From: Danxiaibacter flavus
GTDB taxonomy: Bacteria > Bacteroidota > Bacteroidia > Chitinophagales > Chitinophagaceae
Direction: 5' to 3'
DNA length: 64,000 nucleotides
NCBI RefSeq assembly: GCF_041060425.1
Contig: NZ_JAULBC010000001.1
Location: forward strand, 496,001 to 560,000
The position numbers and the translations under genes are program-made. Below, piece by piece: positions 7,115 to 15,747 of this stretch. The stretch's first letter is position 1, and each line of letters starts with the position of its first letter. Under the pieces are notes generated by a model. The model was not told the origin of the DNA, searched no databases, and saw only the letters and a program-made list of their open reading frames with translations.

Positions 7115-9841
7115 CTACTGATTGCCCATCATATCAGAGCCACCACTCTGATCAGCTTTCGTGTTTTTGCGTTTGAAGAGCGATGCATCAAACTTGCCAA
7201 AACGGTATGTGATATTCAAACGAAGTACTTGCGGGTCTCTCCTTCTTTCAGAATCCTGGATCAGGTAAATGGATTCCGCATGTGTGCTGTAAAGCTGTGT
7301 TCTGAATATATCATTCATGCTAAGAATAAGAGATAACGTATTGCCTCCTTTCCATGCAAAGTCTTTTTTGACAGCCATGTCGAAACCATATCTCGGATTA
7401 ATATAACCCTGCGATGCACCAAAGTTACTACCGCCAAACATGCCGCCACCGCCGCCGCCGCCACGGCCACCTCCGCCACTGCCGCCACTGCCTTGAGGCA
7501 GAATTGTTCTGGCTTGATAATCGCCTGAGAACTGGATAGAAAAGCCTTTTGGCAGTTTGAAGCTGTTGTTCCATTTACCAAACCAGCTGAAACGCTGATT
7601 GTTTGCCGGTGCATCTTTAAGGGCCGTATTGTTGTTGATCTGGGTATTGTACAAATTCACGTTTAATGTCATGTCCCAAATCTTGACGATCTTAAATCTG
7701 TCAGTCAATTCAAGTCCGTACGTAAAGCTATTGTTTGCATTTACATAAGTACTGTATGTAATCAGGCTATCTGCATTCGGATTATTTTTAAACGCCGGAT
7801 TTGGTCCCTGGTACAGGTAGTTGGTGATCAGGTTGTCGTTGTATTTCAAGTATGCAGTTGCAAGAAAATTTGCGTCTTTTGCATAATTGTTATTGTAAGA
7901 CAGTTCAAACACATGGGCGAATTCTGGCTTCAATGCAGGGTTACCTACTGTAGGGTTCTGCGGATCTGTAAAGTTTACGACAGGAAGTAACTGGAAGAAG
8001 CTTGGTCTGTTAATTTTGCGGGTCACGTTCAACTGCAAATCAGATTTGTCATTGAGTTTGTAAGTGATATATGCACTGGGGAAAAAGCTTACGGGATAGC
8101 TCACCTTAAAGCTGGTGTCCTGTTTGGCAATGCCACCGCCGATCAACGTTCCATTGTAGCTGGAACTTTCAACTCTTAGTCCTAACTGGTAAGACCATCT
8201 TTGTCCTGATTTAAAACTATAGGTAGCATATGCTGCATACACCTGGTCAGTGTATTTATAACGGCTACTGATATTAGGTACCAGTGTGTCATTATAATAC
8301 TGGTAGTTATCGTTACGGAAGTTACGGATGGCCGCCCTGACACCACCTTCCAGTTTTGTGGTTTCACTTATCGGGTTCTCATAATCGCTTTGAATGGTTA
8401 GAAACTTGTTGTAGCCGCTACCGTTGTTAGCTTGCGTCCAGCTATAGTCCTTCGTTCCGTTTGGTATTGTTGTAAACGAATAGATGTCGCTGGTATTGGT
8501 ATTTTTGCTTGAGTTATAGTTAACATCAGCAGTGATATCATGGCCATTCTTTTCAAAATTATGTTTGAAGCTCAGTTGGCCTCCGGCATTTTTGAAGTCA
8601 GCCTTACTAAGTGAGTTTACGTTGCTGTTTGAATAGTATGCGGGGCTTGTTTTAAGGATGGTTGAATCTACTGTTTGTGGCTGATCGTTATTGAATGAAC
8701 CGTGTACATAACTTCCGCTTAAGGTAAGTGTATTGCGGTTATCAATAAAATAATCAAAACCGCCTCTTAAAAATGCAAACTCACCATTGTTTACGCCGTT
8801 GATATTTTGATTGATGATAGATGTAACCTCAGGAGGAGTAGTTGTTGAAAGATTCTGCCTTGTAGTTGAATTCGTATATTTTGACTTTCTCTGGTTGTAG
8901 TTTCCGCTCAGGAACATGTTTATTTTACCCTCGCGATAGTTGAAATCTCCACCAAGATTTACTTTAGCACGAGAATCGATTCCAGCCCGTATGCCGCCGT
9001 TATATCCCTTTTTCTTGTTTTTCTTCAATACGATGTTTAATATACCGCCGCCGCCACTTGATGCATCAAACTTTGCAGAAGGGTTAGTGATCAATTCTAC
9101 TTTATCAATAATGTCTGCAGGGATCTGATCAAGCGTTAGCGTGGTAGGTCTGCCATCTACAAAAAGAATTGGAGCAGCGTTTCTCAGTGTAACGTTTCCA
9201 TCTATATCAACATTCACAGAAGGAATTTGCTTCATTACTTCTGTTGCGGTCTGGCCGGAGCTTACAATATTTTTGTCAACGTTAAATATTTTTCTGTCCA
9301 CGCCCATTTCAAAGAATGGTTTGGTGGCAGTTACTGTAACATCGGCAAGCGTTGCATCTGTTTGTGCAAGTTTGATGTTGCCAAGATCTTTGTCAATCGC
9401 GCTCATCATTTGTTGCATTCTGTCTGCACCACCAGTTGCTCCGCTTTGTGCCTGTCCGTTCTGACCACCGGCTCCGGGCATTTTAAGGCCGAATGAAACA
9501 GGTTGATCATAGTCTGCATAGCCTATTGCTGTTATGCGTAAACGCAATTTGCCAAAAACGGGTACATTCTCAAGACTAAAATCGCCGTTAGGCTGGCTTA
9601 TCACAGTAGCAGCAATTTTGTCTTTTAATTGTTTTGTTGCGGTGTCGAATCGTGAAGCGATCAGTTGAACAGAAGTACCTTCTAATCCTTTATTTGTTTT
9701 AGAGTCAACTATTTTTCCATAAAGATGCCCAACATTCATGTTGCGTGCACCTCCCTGTCCTCCTCGCGCTCCCCCGCCCGGCGCCTGTGCCAGGGCACTT
9801 GTGATCACCAATAGTAACAGGACTGTAAAATTGAATTTCAT
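7115..9841 (-). CDS. Outer-membrane beta-barrel receptor (TonB-dependent-receptor-like, CarboxypepD_reg-like N-terminus)
   Basis: A 908-residue outer-membrane protein. Signal peptide MKFNFTVLLLLVITSALAQ is followed by a glycine-rich linker, a carboxypeptidase-regulatory-like beta-sandwich at about 40-125, a plug-like domain near 165-275 (MKQIPSVNVDIDGNVTLRN), and a long beta-barrel rich in aromatic strand ends up to the closing LRLNITYRFGKFDASL. It resembles the Bacteroidota outer membrane beta-barrel family rather than SusC: the typical SusC signature is missing and no SusD follows. Residues about 782-804 are almost pure glycine, interrupting the barrel near its C-terminus. Substrate unknown. 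It appears to be transcribed alone. Confidence 0.88.
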   Translation of the reverse strand: MKFNFTVLLLLVITSALAQAPGGGARGGQGGARNMNVGHLYGKIVDSKTNKGLEGTSVQLIASRFDTATKQLKDKIAATVISQPNGDFSLENVPVFGKLRLRITAIGYADYDQPVSFGLKMPGAGGQNGQAQSGATGGADRMQQMMSAIDKDLGNIKLAQTDATLADVTVTATKPFFEMGVDRKIFNVDKNIVSSGQTATEVMKQIPSVNVDIDGNVTLRNAAPILFVDGRPTTLTLDQIPADIIDKVELITNPSAKFDASSGGGGILNIVLKKNKKKGYNGGIRAGIDSRAKVNLGGDFNYREGKINMFLSGNYNQRKSKYTNSTTRQNLSTTTPPEVTSIINQNINGVNNGEFAFLRGGFDYFIDNRNTLTLSGSYVHGSFNNDQPQTVDSTILKTSPAYYSNSNVNSLSKADFKNAGGQLSFKHNFEKNGHDITADVNYNSSKNTNTSDIYSFTTIPNGTKDYSWTQANNGSGYNKFLTIQSDYENPISETTKLEGGVRAAIRNFRNDNYQYYNDTLVPNISSRYKYTDQVYAAYATYSFKSGQRWSYQLGLRVESSSYNGTLIGGGIAKQDTSFKVSYPVSFFPSAYITYKLNDKSDLQLNVTRKINRPSFFQLLPVVNFTDPQNPTVGNPALKPEFAHVFELSYNNNYAKDANFLATAYLKYNDNLITNYLYQGPNPAFKNNPNADSLITYSTYVNANNSFTYGLELTDRFKIVKIWDMTLNVNLYNTQINNNTALKDAPANNQRFSWFGKWNNSFKLPKGFSIQFSGDYQARTILPQGSGGSGGGGRGGGGGGGMFGGSNFGASQGYINPRYGFDMAVKKDFAWKGGNTLSLILSMNDIFRTQLYSTHAESIYLIQDSERRRDPQVLRLNITYRFGKFDASLFKRKNTKADQSGGSDMMGNQ

Positions 9842-9950
9842 AAAGATGAGTAATTATATATAAAGCAATAAAAATCGCAATATGAAGCAAGGCTTTTTTG
9901 TAGTGTAAAGAAACTACAGCTAATCGTCATTCAATTATTTATTCGGCTGC

Positions 9951-10562
9951 CTATCTGAAATTGTAGGCAACCAACATCAGCAAAAGCTGCACTAAACCTA
10001 TTGTAAATCCAATAATTGTTCCCATCAGCCTGATAGACCGGATTTTTTCAGTGAGTATTGGAAGAAAGGCTGATGCTAATTTTTCCGGAGGCATTGATGC
10101 AATCTTTTTTGAAACTATTTCCGCCGGATTGAAATCCTGTTGCAGTTCGCGGGCGTAATTTTTCATTACTTCAGGGAAAAGTGTCTGCAGCTCTTCCATA
10201 AAAAGGGCTTTAAGCTGTGCAATTGTTTTGTCGCCAATAAACATCCCGATCATTGGAATTGCCTCTCCAAGCTTAACCCGTAGAAAATGATCAACATGTT
10301 CATCTATAAAAGGCATTATTTTTTGCAGCGTTTCCGGATCTGCCAGTTTTTTTTCCAGTTCTGAAGATGAAAATAATCCGGCGGCAAAAGTGCCGGCTTC
10401 CCGGGCGAGTTGTTGTTGTGTCCGCGAAATGATTCCCGGTGTTGTTTGACCGGTGTTTTTTTGTGGCTTTAGAGGGTGAAAAAGATATTTGGCGGCAATT
10501 CCGGCTATCAGCCATCCTAAAAGGGCTCCAGCTACAGGAACACTAAGCAACCAAAGCATCAT
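9951..10562 (-). CDS. DUF445 family membrane protein
   Basis: A 203-residue protein beginning MMLWLLSVPVAGALLGWLIA, the hydrophobic opening with a GWL/AAKYLFHPL motif typical of DUF445 (YheB/YjiN-related). A central helical region contains PFIDEHVDHFLRVKL, and a C-terminal membrane helix follows (MGTIIGFTIGLVQLLLMLV). The family is a conserved membrane protein of unknown function. The start at 10562 is chosen because the open frame upstream runs through tRNA-His and cannot be coding. The tRNA terminator ends about 20 bases before this start. Confidence 0.82.
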   Translation of the reverse strand: MMLWLLSVPVAGALLGWLIAGIAAKYLFHPLKPQKNTGQTTPGIISRTQQQLAREAGTFAAGLFSSSELEKKLADPETLQKIMPFIDEHVDHFLRVKLGEAIPMIGMFIGDKTIAQLKALFMEELQTLFPEVMKNYARELQQDFNPAEIVSKKIASMPPEKLASAFLPILTEKIRSIRLMGTIIGFTIGLVQLLLMLVAYNFR

Positions 10563-10577
10563 AATCAATAATTTAAA

Positions 10578-10612
10578 ATAAAAAACCCTGCAGATGTTTC
10601 TGCAAGGTCTTT
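10578..10612 (-). terminator. Intrinsic terminator downstream of tRNA-His
   Basis: On the minus strand ACCTTGCAGA pairs with TCTGCAGGGT (nine of ten positions) around a 4-nt loop, followed by a T run. Confidence 0.7.
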
Positions 10613-10621
10613 GTAATGAAG

Positions 10622-10696
10622 GGAGGCTGATGGGTTTCGAACCCACGGCCTCAAGTGCCACAAACTTGCGCTCTAACCGACTGAGCTACAGCCTCC
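10622..10696 (-). tRNA. tRNA-His (anticodon GTG)
   Basis: The minus strand folds as a complete cloverleaf. The acceptor stem GGAGGCTG pairs with CAGCCTCC and includes the extra 5' G (G-1) that marks histidine tRNAs, opposite C73. The D arm is TAGCTCAGTCGGTTAGAGC, the anticodon stem CAAGT/ACTTG encloses TTGTGGC with anticodon GTG, and the T arm contains GTGGGTTCGAACCCA. The 3' CCA is not encoded. The histidyl-tRNA synthetase gene lies in the same window at 51405-52775. Confidence 0.97.
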
Positions 10697-10886
10697 GTGT
10701 GCTTTATTTTCAAAGCGGGTGCGAAAATAAGAAAAATCATGAATTGAGCAAAAAAAAGTGTAATTTGTTTAAGTGGTGATGTTATAACTACGAAAATATT
10801 TGGTGTTTAGGGTTGTTTATTAGGTAAAAACTGCTGCATCAACACTGCACAAACCTTTGTTAATTAGAAATAGTTGGTAGATTAGC

Positions 10887-13076
10887 GTGTATAATATTCA
10901 ATTATTTTTGGAAGGCATGACAAGCAAAATATTTAGAATTATGATGAGTAGAAAAGTATGGCCATTCATTCTTATTATGGTGGTGGGTGGAACTTTTTGG
11001 GCTTTTAAGAGTAAAGGCGGTACTGACGATAATGTGTTCGCCAAGCAACAAAAACTACTAATAGCGATTGGTAATATCCTGGAGCAAAGGCATTATAGTC
11101 CCAAAGTAATTGACGATAGTTTTTCCGTTAGAGTATTTAAAGACTATCTGTCATCAATGGATCCCGATAAAACAATATTTCTTCAGTCTGATATCGACGT
11201 GCTGAAAAAATATGAAACCACGCTGGATGATGAGATTCATGGTGCTCCCCTGCAATTCTTCCCCGCTGTTGGTGTGGTTTATGAAAAGAGGATTAATGAA
11301 GTAACCAACATTTATAAGGGAATTCTTGAAAAACCTTTTGATTTTAAAGTAGATGAAACTGCACAGCTTGATGGCGATAAACTTGGCTATCCCGCTACAG
11401 AGCAGGCAAGACAGGATTTGTGGAGAAAGCGTTTGAAGTATATGACACTTGAGCGCTATGTTGATTTGCAGGATCAGCGCGAAAAAAATAAGAAAGTTGA
11501 CAGCATTGCAAAGAAAACAGATGCAGATCTTGAAAAAGAAGCAAGAGATAAAGTGCTGAAAACAATGGATCGCACTTATACCCGTCTTAAAACAAAGCTG
11601 GACGAGAACGAACAGTTCAGCCTGTATGTAAATACCATTACAGGTGAAATGGATCCACATACAAACTATTTTCCTCCTGTTGAAAAAAGAGCTTTTGATG
11701 AAGATATGAGCCGCAGGTTCTTTGGAATTGGTGCCCAATTGAGAGATGAAGATGGCGGAATAAAAATCGTAAGCCTGATTACAGGTGGCCCGGCATGGAA
11801 GAGCGGCCAGGTGCAGGTAAACGATATTATCATGAAAGTGGCTCAGGGTTCAGAAGAGCCGGTTGATCTTGGTGGCTTTGCGGTGACAGATGCTGTGAAA
11901 CTGATTCGTGGTAATAAAGGAACAGAAGTAAAACTTACGTTGAAAAAGGCTGACGGTACAATTAAAACTGTTTCCCTGATAAGAGATGAAATTGTGGAAG
12001 ACGAGTTGCTGGTTCGCAGCGCAATTGTACACGACAGCGCTGGCAAAAAGATAGGATATATTTACCTGCCTGAATTTTATGCGGACTTTGAAAGACCTGA
12101 TGGAAACAGGTGCTCAGCAGATGTTGCAAAAGAAGTAGCTAAGCTTAAAAAAGAAAATGTTGCCGGCATCATCATAGACCTGCGTTTTAACGGCGGTGGC
12201 TCTTTGGTTGAAGTTGTGCAAATGGTTGGCCTGTTTATTAAAAATGGTCCGATCGTACAAGTGAAAGACAGGAATGGTGCACCGGATGTATGGAAAGATA
12301 CTGATGAGTCTGTTCTTTATGACGGTCCGCTGGCTGTAATGGTAAATGAACTGAGCGCTTCGGCTTCTGAAATATTTGCAGCAGCGATCCAGGATTATGG
12401 AAGAGGCATCATTATCGGTAGTACTTCTACTTACGGAAAAGGAACAGTTCAGAAAAATATTCCAATTGGCAAGCCAGTTGACTTTTTAACCGGAGCCACT
12501 GAATATGGTGCTTTGAAACTTACTTTCGAAAAATTCTACCGCATTAACGGTGGATCTACACAGCTGAAAGGTGTAACGCCCGATGTGGTAATTCCCGACA
12601 GTTATGAATACCTGAAATTCAGGGAAAAGGATAATCCTTCAGCATTAACCTGGGATCAGATTCCAAAATCAACTTATGCATTGTGGAACCAGAATGGTTA
12701 TGCAGATATCGTTAAAAGAGCTGATGAAAGAATCAATAAAAATGCTTCATTCTCACAGATTAAGAATAATACTCTGTGGCTGAGCAAAAATGTAGATAAA
12801 GAATACAACCTCAATATCAACAAGTATAAAGAGGAACAAAAGCTTATCCGCAATACTGCAAAACAAAATACTGACCTGGCAGCGCTTTCAAAACCAATGA
12901 AAATTGAACCTGCAATAGTGGACCATGATAAGTTCTATAACAATACAGATAAGGGTAAACAAGACCGTTACCAACAATGGTTAAAAGGTTTGCGTACTGA
13001 CCTTTATATTGACGAATCAGTAAGAATTGTTGCAGATATGGCTAACGCGGCAGGAACAACAACGGTAAAGCGATAG
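10887..13076 (+). CDS. prc: Carboxy-terminal processing protease (S41 family, Prc/Tsp type)
   Basis: A 729-residue periplasmic, membrane-anchored serine protease that trims or degrades proteins from their C-terminus. An N-terminal signal anchor (WPFILIMVVGGTFWAF) is followed by the Tsp N-terminal domain, a PDZ domain near 265-350 (FFGIGAQLRDEDGG onward), the S41 catalytic core, and a C-terminal DUF3340-like helical tail. By alignment with E. coli Tsp, the catalytic serine is the middle one of SASASE (residue 492 from the GTG start) and the lysine is in YGKGTVQ (residue 518). The start is ambiguous: GTG 10887, ATG 10917 or ATG 10941. A strong terminator follows at 13099. Confidence 0.93.
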   Translation: MYNIQLFLEGMTSKIFRIMMSRKVWPFILIMVVGGTFWAFKSKGGTDDNVFAKQQKLLIAIGNILEQRHYSPKVIDDSFSVRVFKDYLSSMDPDKTIFLQSDIDVLKKYETTLDDEIHGAPLQFFPAVGVVYEKRINEVTNIYKGILEKPFDFKVDETAQLDGDKLGYPATEQARQDLWRKRLKYMTLERYVDLQDQREKNKKVDSIAKKTDADLEKEARDKVLKTMDRTYTRLKTKLDENEQFSLYVNTITGEMDPHTNYFPPVEKRAFDEDMSRRFFGIGAQLRDEDGGIKIVSLITGGPAWKSGQVQVNDIIMKVAQGSEEPVDLGGFAVTDAVKLIRGNKGTEVKLTLKKADGTIKTVSLIRDEIVEDELLVRSAIVHDSAGKKIGYIYLPEFYADFERPDGNRCSADVAKEVAKLKKENVAGIIIDLRFNGGGSLVEVVQMVGLFIKNGPIVQVKDRNGAPDVWKDTDESVLYDGPLAVMVNELSASASEIFAAAIQDYGRGIIIGSTSTYGKGTVQKNIPIGKPVDFLTGATEYGALKLTFEKFYRINGGSTQLKGVTPDVVIPDSYEYLKFREKDNPSALTWDQIPKSTYALWNQNGYADIVKRADERINKNASFSQIKNNTLWLSKNVDKEYNLNINKYKEEQKLIRNTAKQNTDLAALSKPMKIEPAIVDHDKFYNNTDKGKQDRYQQWLKGLRTDLYIDESVRIVADMANAAGTTTVKR

Positions 13077-13098
13077 TTAACAAAAAATCATATAAAAA

Positions 13099-13129
13099 GG
13101 GAGCAGCAAGTATGTTTGCTCCCTTTTTT
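13099..13129 (+). terminator. Intrinsic terminator after prc
   Basis: GGGAGCA / TGCTCCC stem with an 11-nt loop, followed by six T residues. Confidence 0.85.
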
Positions 13130-13307
13130 GTTGCCAAAAAATAAAGGATTTTTTTAGCACTAAAAATCGATTGAAACGGTTATTATTGCTGTGTATAGCT
13201 TCAAAAAGCAGGTGGACCGGTTGCCCGATAGTTTACCGGCAAAGTCACATTGAATTGGTAGTTATATCCTTAAAAACTAATTTTACCAGCCTGTAGTGTT
13301 GAAAAAT

Positions 13308-13820
13308 ATGAGCGAAGAAAAAAAATGGTACGCCATTTATACTAAACCCCGTTGGGAAAAAAAGGTCTCCGCACTTCTTGCGCAAAAGAGTCTGGAAGCC
13401 TGGTGTCCCGTCCAGAAAATCAGGCGCCAGTGGAGCGACCGTAAAAAAACTGTCCTGGAACCTTTGTTTAAATCTTATGTTTTTGTTCATGTATCGGAAA
13501 AAGAGAAAACCGATGTACTACGCACAGGCGGCGTGGTTAATTTTGTGTATTATTTGGGTAAGCACGCTGTCATCCGGCAGCGCGAAATAGATACAATTAA
13601 GGCTTACCTGTTGGAAGAAGGTGCACAGATCTCCGTTGAATCATGGGAATCTTTAGCCGAGAATATCAAAGTACAGGTGACACAGGGTGTTTTTATGAAT
13701 AGTACAGGTACTGTTGTGCGTTCCAGTCATAAAAAAGTATATGTAAGGCTGGAAAGTCTTGGACAGGTAATGATGGTTGAGTTTCCTGTCGCACATGTAG
13801 AAAGACTGGCCGAACGGTAG
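13308..13820 (+). CDS. UpxY-family transcription antiterminator (NusG paralogue)
   Basis: A 170-residue NusG-like protein. The N-terminal NGN domain opens WYAIYTKPRWEKKV and includes the polymerase-binding segment PLFKSYVFVHV; a KOW-type C-terminal domain follows around VQVTQGVFMNSTGTVV. This is the UpxY/RfaH-like specialised paralogue group, not the general NusG, which in Bacteroidota sits beside secE and rplK. In Bacteroides, UpxY proteins are the first gene of capsule operons and antiterminate them. Here a terminator follows within 30 bases and no polysaccharide genes are adjacent, so its target is not local. ATG 13308 is preferred over the upstream in-frame GTG (13296) and TTG (13299). 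Confidence 0.88.
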   Translation: MSEEKKWYAIYTKPRWEKKVSALLAQKSLEAWCPVQKIRRQWSDRKKTVLEPLFKSYVFVHVSEKEKTDVLRTGGVVNFVYYLGKHAVIRQREIDTIKAYLLEEGAQISVESWESLAENIKVQVTQGVFMNSTGTVVRSSHKKVYVRLESLGQVMMVEFPVAHVERLAER

Positions 13821-13847
13821 ACAAATTAATAAGCAACCAGAAATTAT

Positions 13848-13881
13848 AATGCCGTTCATTTTTGTGAACGGCATTGATTTT
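13848..13881. terminator. Bidirectional terminator between upxY-like gene and the 51-aa gene
   Basis: Perfect 11-bp stem AATGCCGTTCA / TGAACGGCATT around a short T-rich loop, with T residues following on the plus strand. Confidence 0.8.
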
Positions 13882-14037
13882 TTATGAACCTCGTTGAGCC
13901 CTGCCTGTCACCCGCGTGGTTTTAGCTGCGGCTTTAGTATTACCTTTCCCTGATTTTGGCGCCGCTAATCCTGTTTTGTTTGCCTGCTGGCTTCCTTTCT
14001 TTTTATCCTTGTTTTTACTGGCATCAAAAAGTGACAT
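13882..14037 (-). CDS. Small basic protein, 51 residues
   Basis: A short gene in the gap between the UpxY-like and GH18 genes. It encodes MSLFDASKNKDKKKGSQQAN at the start and ends TTRVTGRAQRGS. About a third of the residues are Lys or Arg, with Ser, Thr, Ala and Gly making up most of the rest, and almost no hydrophobic core. That composition suggests a disordered nucleic-acid-binding protein, but no family is recognised. Support for coding: it starts with ATG, ends exactly at a bidirectional terminator, and occupies a gap with no other content. A chance frame cannot be excluded. Confidence 0.55.
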   Translation of the reverse strand: MSLFDASKNKDKKKGSQQANKTGLAAPKSGKGNTKAAAKTTRVTGRAQRGS

Positions 14038-14151
14038 ACGCTTTAATTTAGTGTAGAAAGATAAGAAGATTTACGCTTTTTGTGTGCAGATTTTGATTAA
14101 CGGAATAAGCGGGATGGTTGGACAAAAATGAAGGACCGGATCATCCGGTAT

Positions 14152-15120
14152 TTATTTGCCATGCAATTTTATCTCATCATCAATTGCCCTTAAAAGAGAA
14201 TTTTCGCCATCGGCATCCTGTAATAACTGCCAAAACATTACGCCGCCGGCTTTTTTCAGCGCCAGTTTTGTTTTTTCTCTGATAGTTTTCAGCCCGTTGT
14301 AATACAATATAGAACTGTCCCGCAAAACAAGTTCGTCTTCATTGATCTTTTCCGGAAACTGGCGTGCGATGTCTTGAAATGACATATAGCCGGCGCCCTT
14401 CGGGCCAAAACTGTAACCATAAAAAGGAAGGCCGAGATAAAGTTTTTTCCTGTTGAGTTTGCGTGTTTTGTTCCAATAAAAAAGATCGTCAACCGCCATT
14501 TGGTAGGAAGAATGTTGTCCGGGCCTGGCAGGATCCCACGGGCCGGTTTTGTCGTAAGACATGATGGTGATGTAATCCAGTTGCTTTAATGCTTTATCTG
14601 GCAGAACATCTTTGTAAGCAGTTGCAATGGCTGCAGTAATTATTTTGTTGCTGGTCTTAAGCGCATTTTTCAAATCGAAAATAAATGCTTCGTAATTGCT
14701 GTCAATCCGGGCTCCCTCCAGATCAACATCAATTCCTGCAACGTTATATTGCCCGGCAATCTGTGCCAGGGCCTGTACAAAAGCTTTTCTGTAAGGTGCC
14801 GACAAGAGTTTTGAGTAATACGCTGGTGCATTGCCACCGCCGATTGATAAAAGCAGTTTCAGGTTATGCTCCCTGCAAAATGTACTCAGCGAATCAATAA
14901 AGGGTTGATAGCTAAAATTGCCATTCGAATCCGGATTCACGAATGCATAGTGAATATGTGTGATCCGCTCCACGTCAATCCGTTTAAAAGCTTCAGATGT
15001 GCGGCCGGGAAAATAAGCAATCACCGGAAATCTTAAGTTGCGGTTCGTTGTACTGCTTTGTGTCTTTCCTGTATTTATCGCCAGAAAGAAGAAAATAAAA
15101 ATAAGGAAGTTGGGTTTCAT
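14152..15120 (-). CDS. Glycoside hydrolase family 18 protein (chitinase-like)
   Basis: A secreted protein of about 322 residues with a TIM-barrel GH18 layout. Signal peptide MKPNFLIFIFFFLAINTG is followed by the first barrel strand (FPVIAYFPG), the SxGG substrate motif (LLLSIGGG), and the catalytic segment VAGIDVDLEG. The consensus is DxxDxDxE; here the catalytic Glu and the two nearer Asp remain but the first Asp is Ala. Later landmarks are ITIMSYDKTGPWDP and the strand-8 segment GGVMFWQLLQDADG. The likely substrate is chitin or another GlcNAc polymer. The start is taken at 15120, where the signal peptide begins; an in-frame ATG at 15144 would add eight residues. Confidence 0.87.
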   Translation of the reverse strand: MKPNFLIFIFFFLAINTGKTQSSTTNRNLRFPVIAYFPGRTSEAFKRIDVERITHIHYAFVNPDSNGNFSYQPFIDSLSTFCREHNLKLLLSIGGGNAPAYYSKLLSAPYRKAFVQALAQIAGQYNVAGIDVDLEGARIDSNYEAFIFDLKNALKTSNKIITAAIATAYKDVLPDKALKQLDYITIMSYDKTGPWDPARPGQHSSYQMAVDDLFYWNKTRKLNRKKLYLGLPFYGYSFGPKGAGYMSFQDIARQFPEKINEDELVLRDSSILYYNGLKTIREKTKLALKKAGGVMFWQLLQDADGENSLLRAIDDEIKLHGK

Positions 15121-15180
15121 CCATCCAAGATAGACAAAGTTCATCTTTAGAAAACTGCAGAAAGAAAAACATCTCTTTCC

Positions 15181-15218
15181 AAAAAAGAGGTTGCGTTCTT
15201 TTTAGAATGCAACCTCTT
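15181..15218 (-). terminator. Intrinsic terminator after the cupin gene
   Basis: AAGAGGTTGCGTTCT pairs with AGAATGCAACCTCTT (one G-T wobble) over a 4-nt loop. On the minus strand a T run follows. Confidence 0.8.
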
Positions 15219-15219
15219 C

Positions 15220-15252
15220 ACCTGATACCTGATACCTGACACCTGATACCTT
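15220..15252. repeat. 7-nt-period repeat, ACCTGAT class
   Basis: Four to five heptamers of ACCTGAT type lie between the cupin stop codon and its terminator. Confidence 0.65.
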
Positions 15253-15256
15253 AAAA

Positions 15257-15712
15257 CTATCCGCTGGTTGAAGCCGAAGCCAGGCCAATTACTTTTTCAA
15301 TTACAGAAGGATCATTAGGAGGAAGACTGCCTGTGGCTTCTGATCCTATTTCAAAAAAGTACTTTTCCAAACCAGCAGGGGAGAGCATTGTTAGCAATCT
15401 GCCTTTTGTTTTGCCTACATTTCTGAAAGTATGCAATGTACCTTTCGGAATATGGATAAAATGACCAGCCCCGGCTTCAATTTGTTGTTTTCCGCGGACA
15501 AAAGAAAACTGCCCGTCTAAAACATAAAATGCCTCATCCTCCAAATGGTGGATGTGCCGGGGCGGTGCACTACCAGGCTGTATGCAACCCTCTGTTATCG
15601 TAAATGCTCCGCCCGTTTGGTCACCTGTAATATGAAAAGTATACAGGTCACCAAGTACCCGTAAGGATGTTGATTTTTCTGCAAAGAGCTTAAGCTTATT
15701 CAGTAAATGCAT
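15257..15712 (-). CDS. Cupin-domain protein (quercetinase-like)
   Basis: A 151-residue single cupin barrel. Cupin motif 1 is PRHIHHLEDEAFYVLDGQF, with the H-x-H and downstream Glu that bind metal. Motif 2 is HIPKGTLHTFRNVG, providing the third histidine. Proteins of this size and motif set are annotated as quercetin 2,3-dioxygenase-like or simply cupin. It lies 35 bases downstream of the O-methyltransferase gene on the same strand and shares its terminator, so the two may act on the same small molecule. The substrate is not readable from the sequence. Confidence 0.83.
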   Translation of the reverse strand: MHLLNKLKLFAEKSTSLRVLGDLYTFHITGDQTGGAFTITEGCIQPGSAPPRHIHHLEDEAFYVLDGQFSFVRGKQQIEAGAGHFIHIPKGTLHTFRNVGKTKGRLLTMLSPAGLEKYFFEIGSEATGSLPPNDPSVIEKVIGLASASTSG

Positions 15713-15747
15713 GGCTTCGTTTTTTTAAGAGGAAGAATTTAAATAGC

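Noticed and set aside
7115..9841. SusC-type transporter
   Set aside because: It lacks the SusC signature near the plug start and has no SusD neighbour. The outer-membrane beta-barrel receptor family fits better.
10562..10661. N-terminal extension of the DUF445 protein by 33 residues
   Set aside because: The extension would translate through the tRNA-His terminator and into the tRNA gene. The family starts at the hydrophobic segment encoded from 10562.
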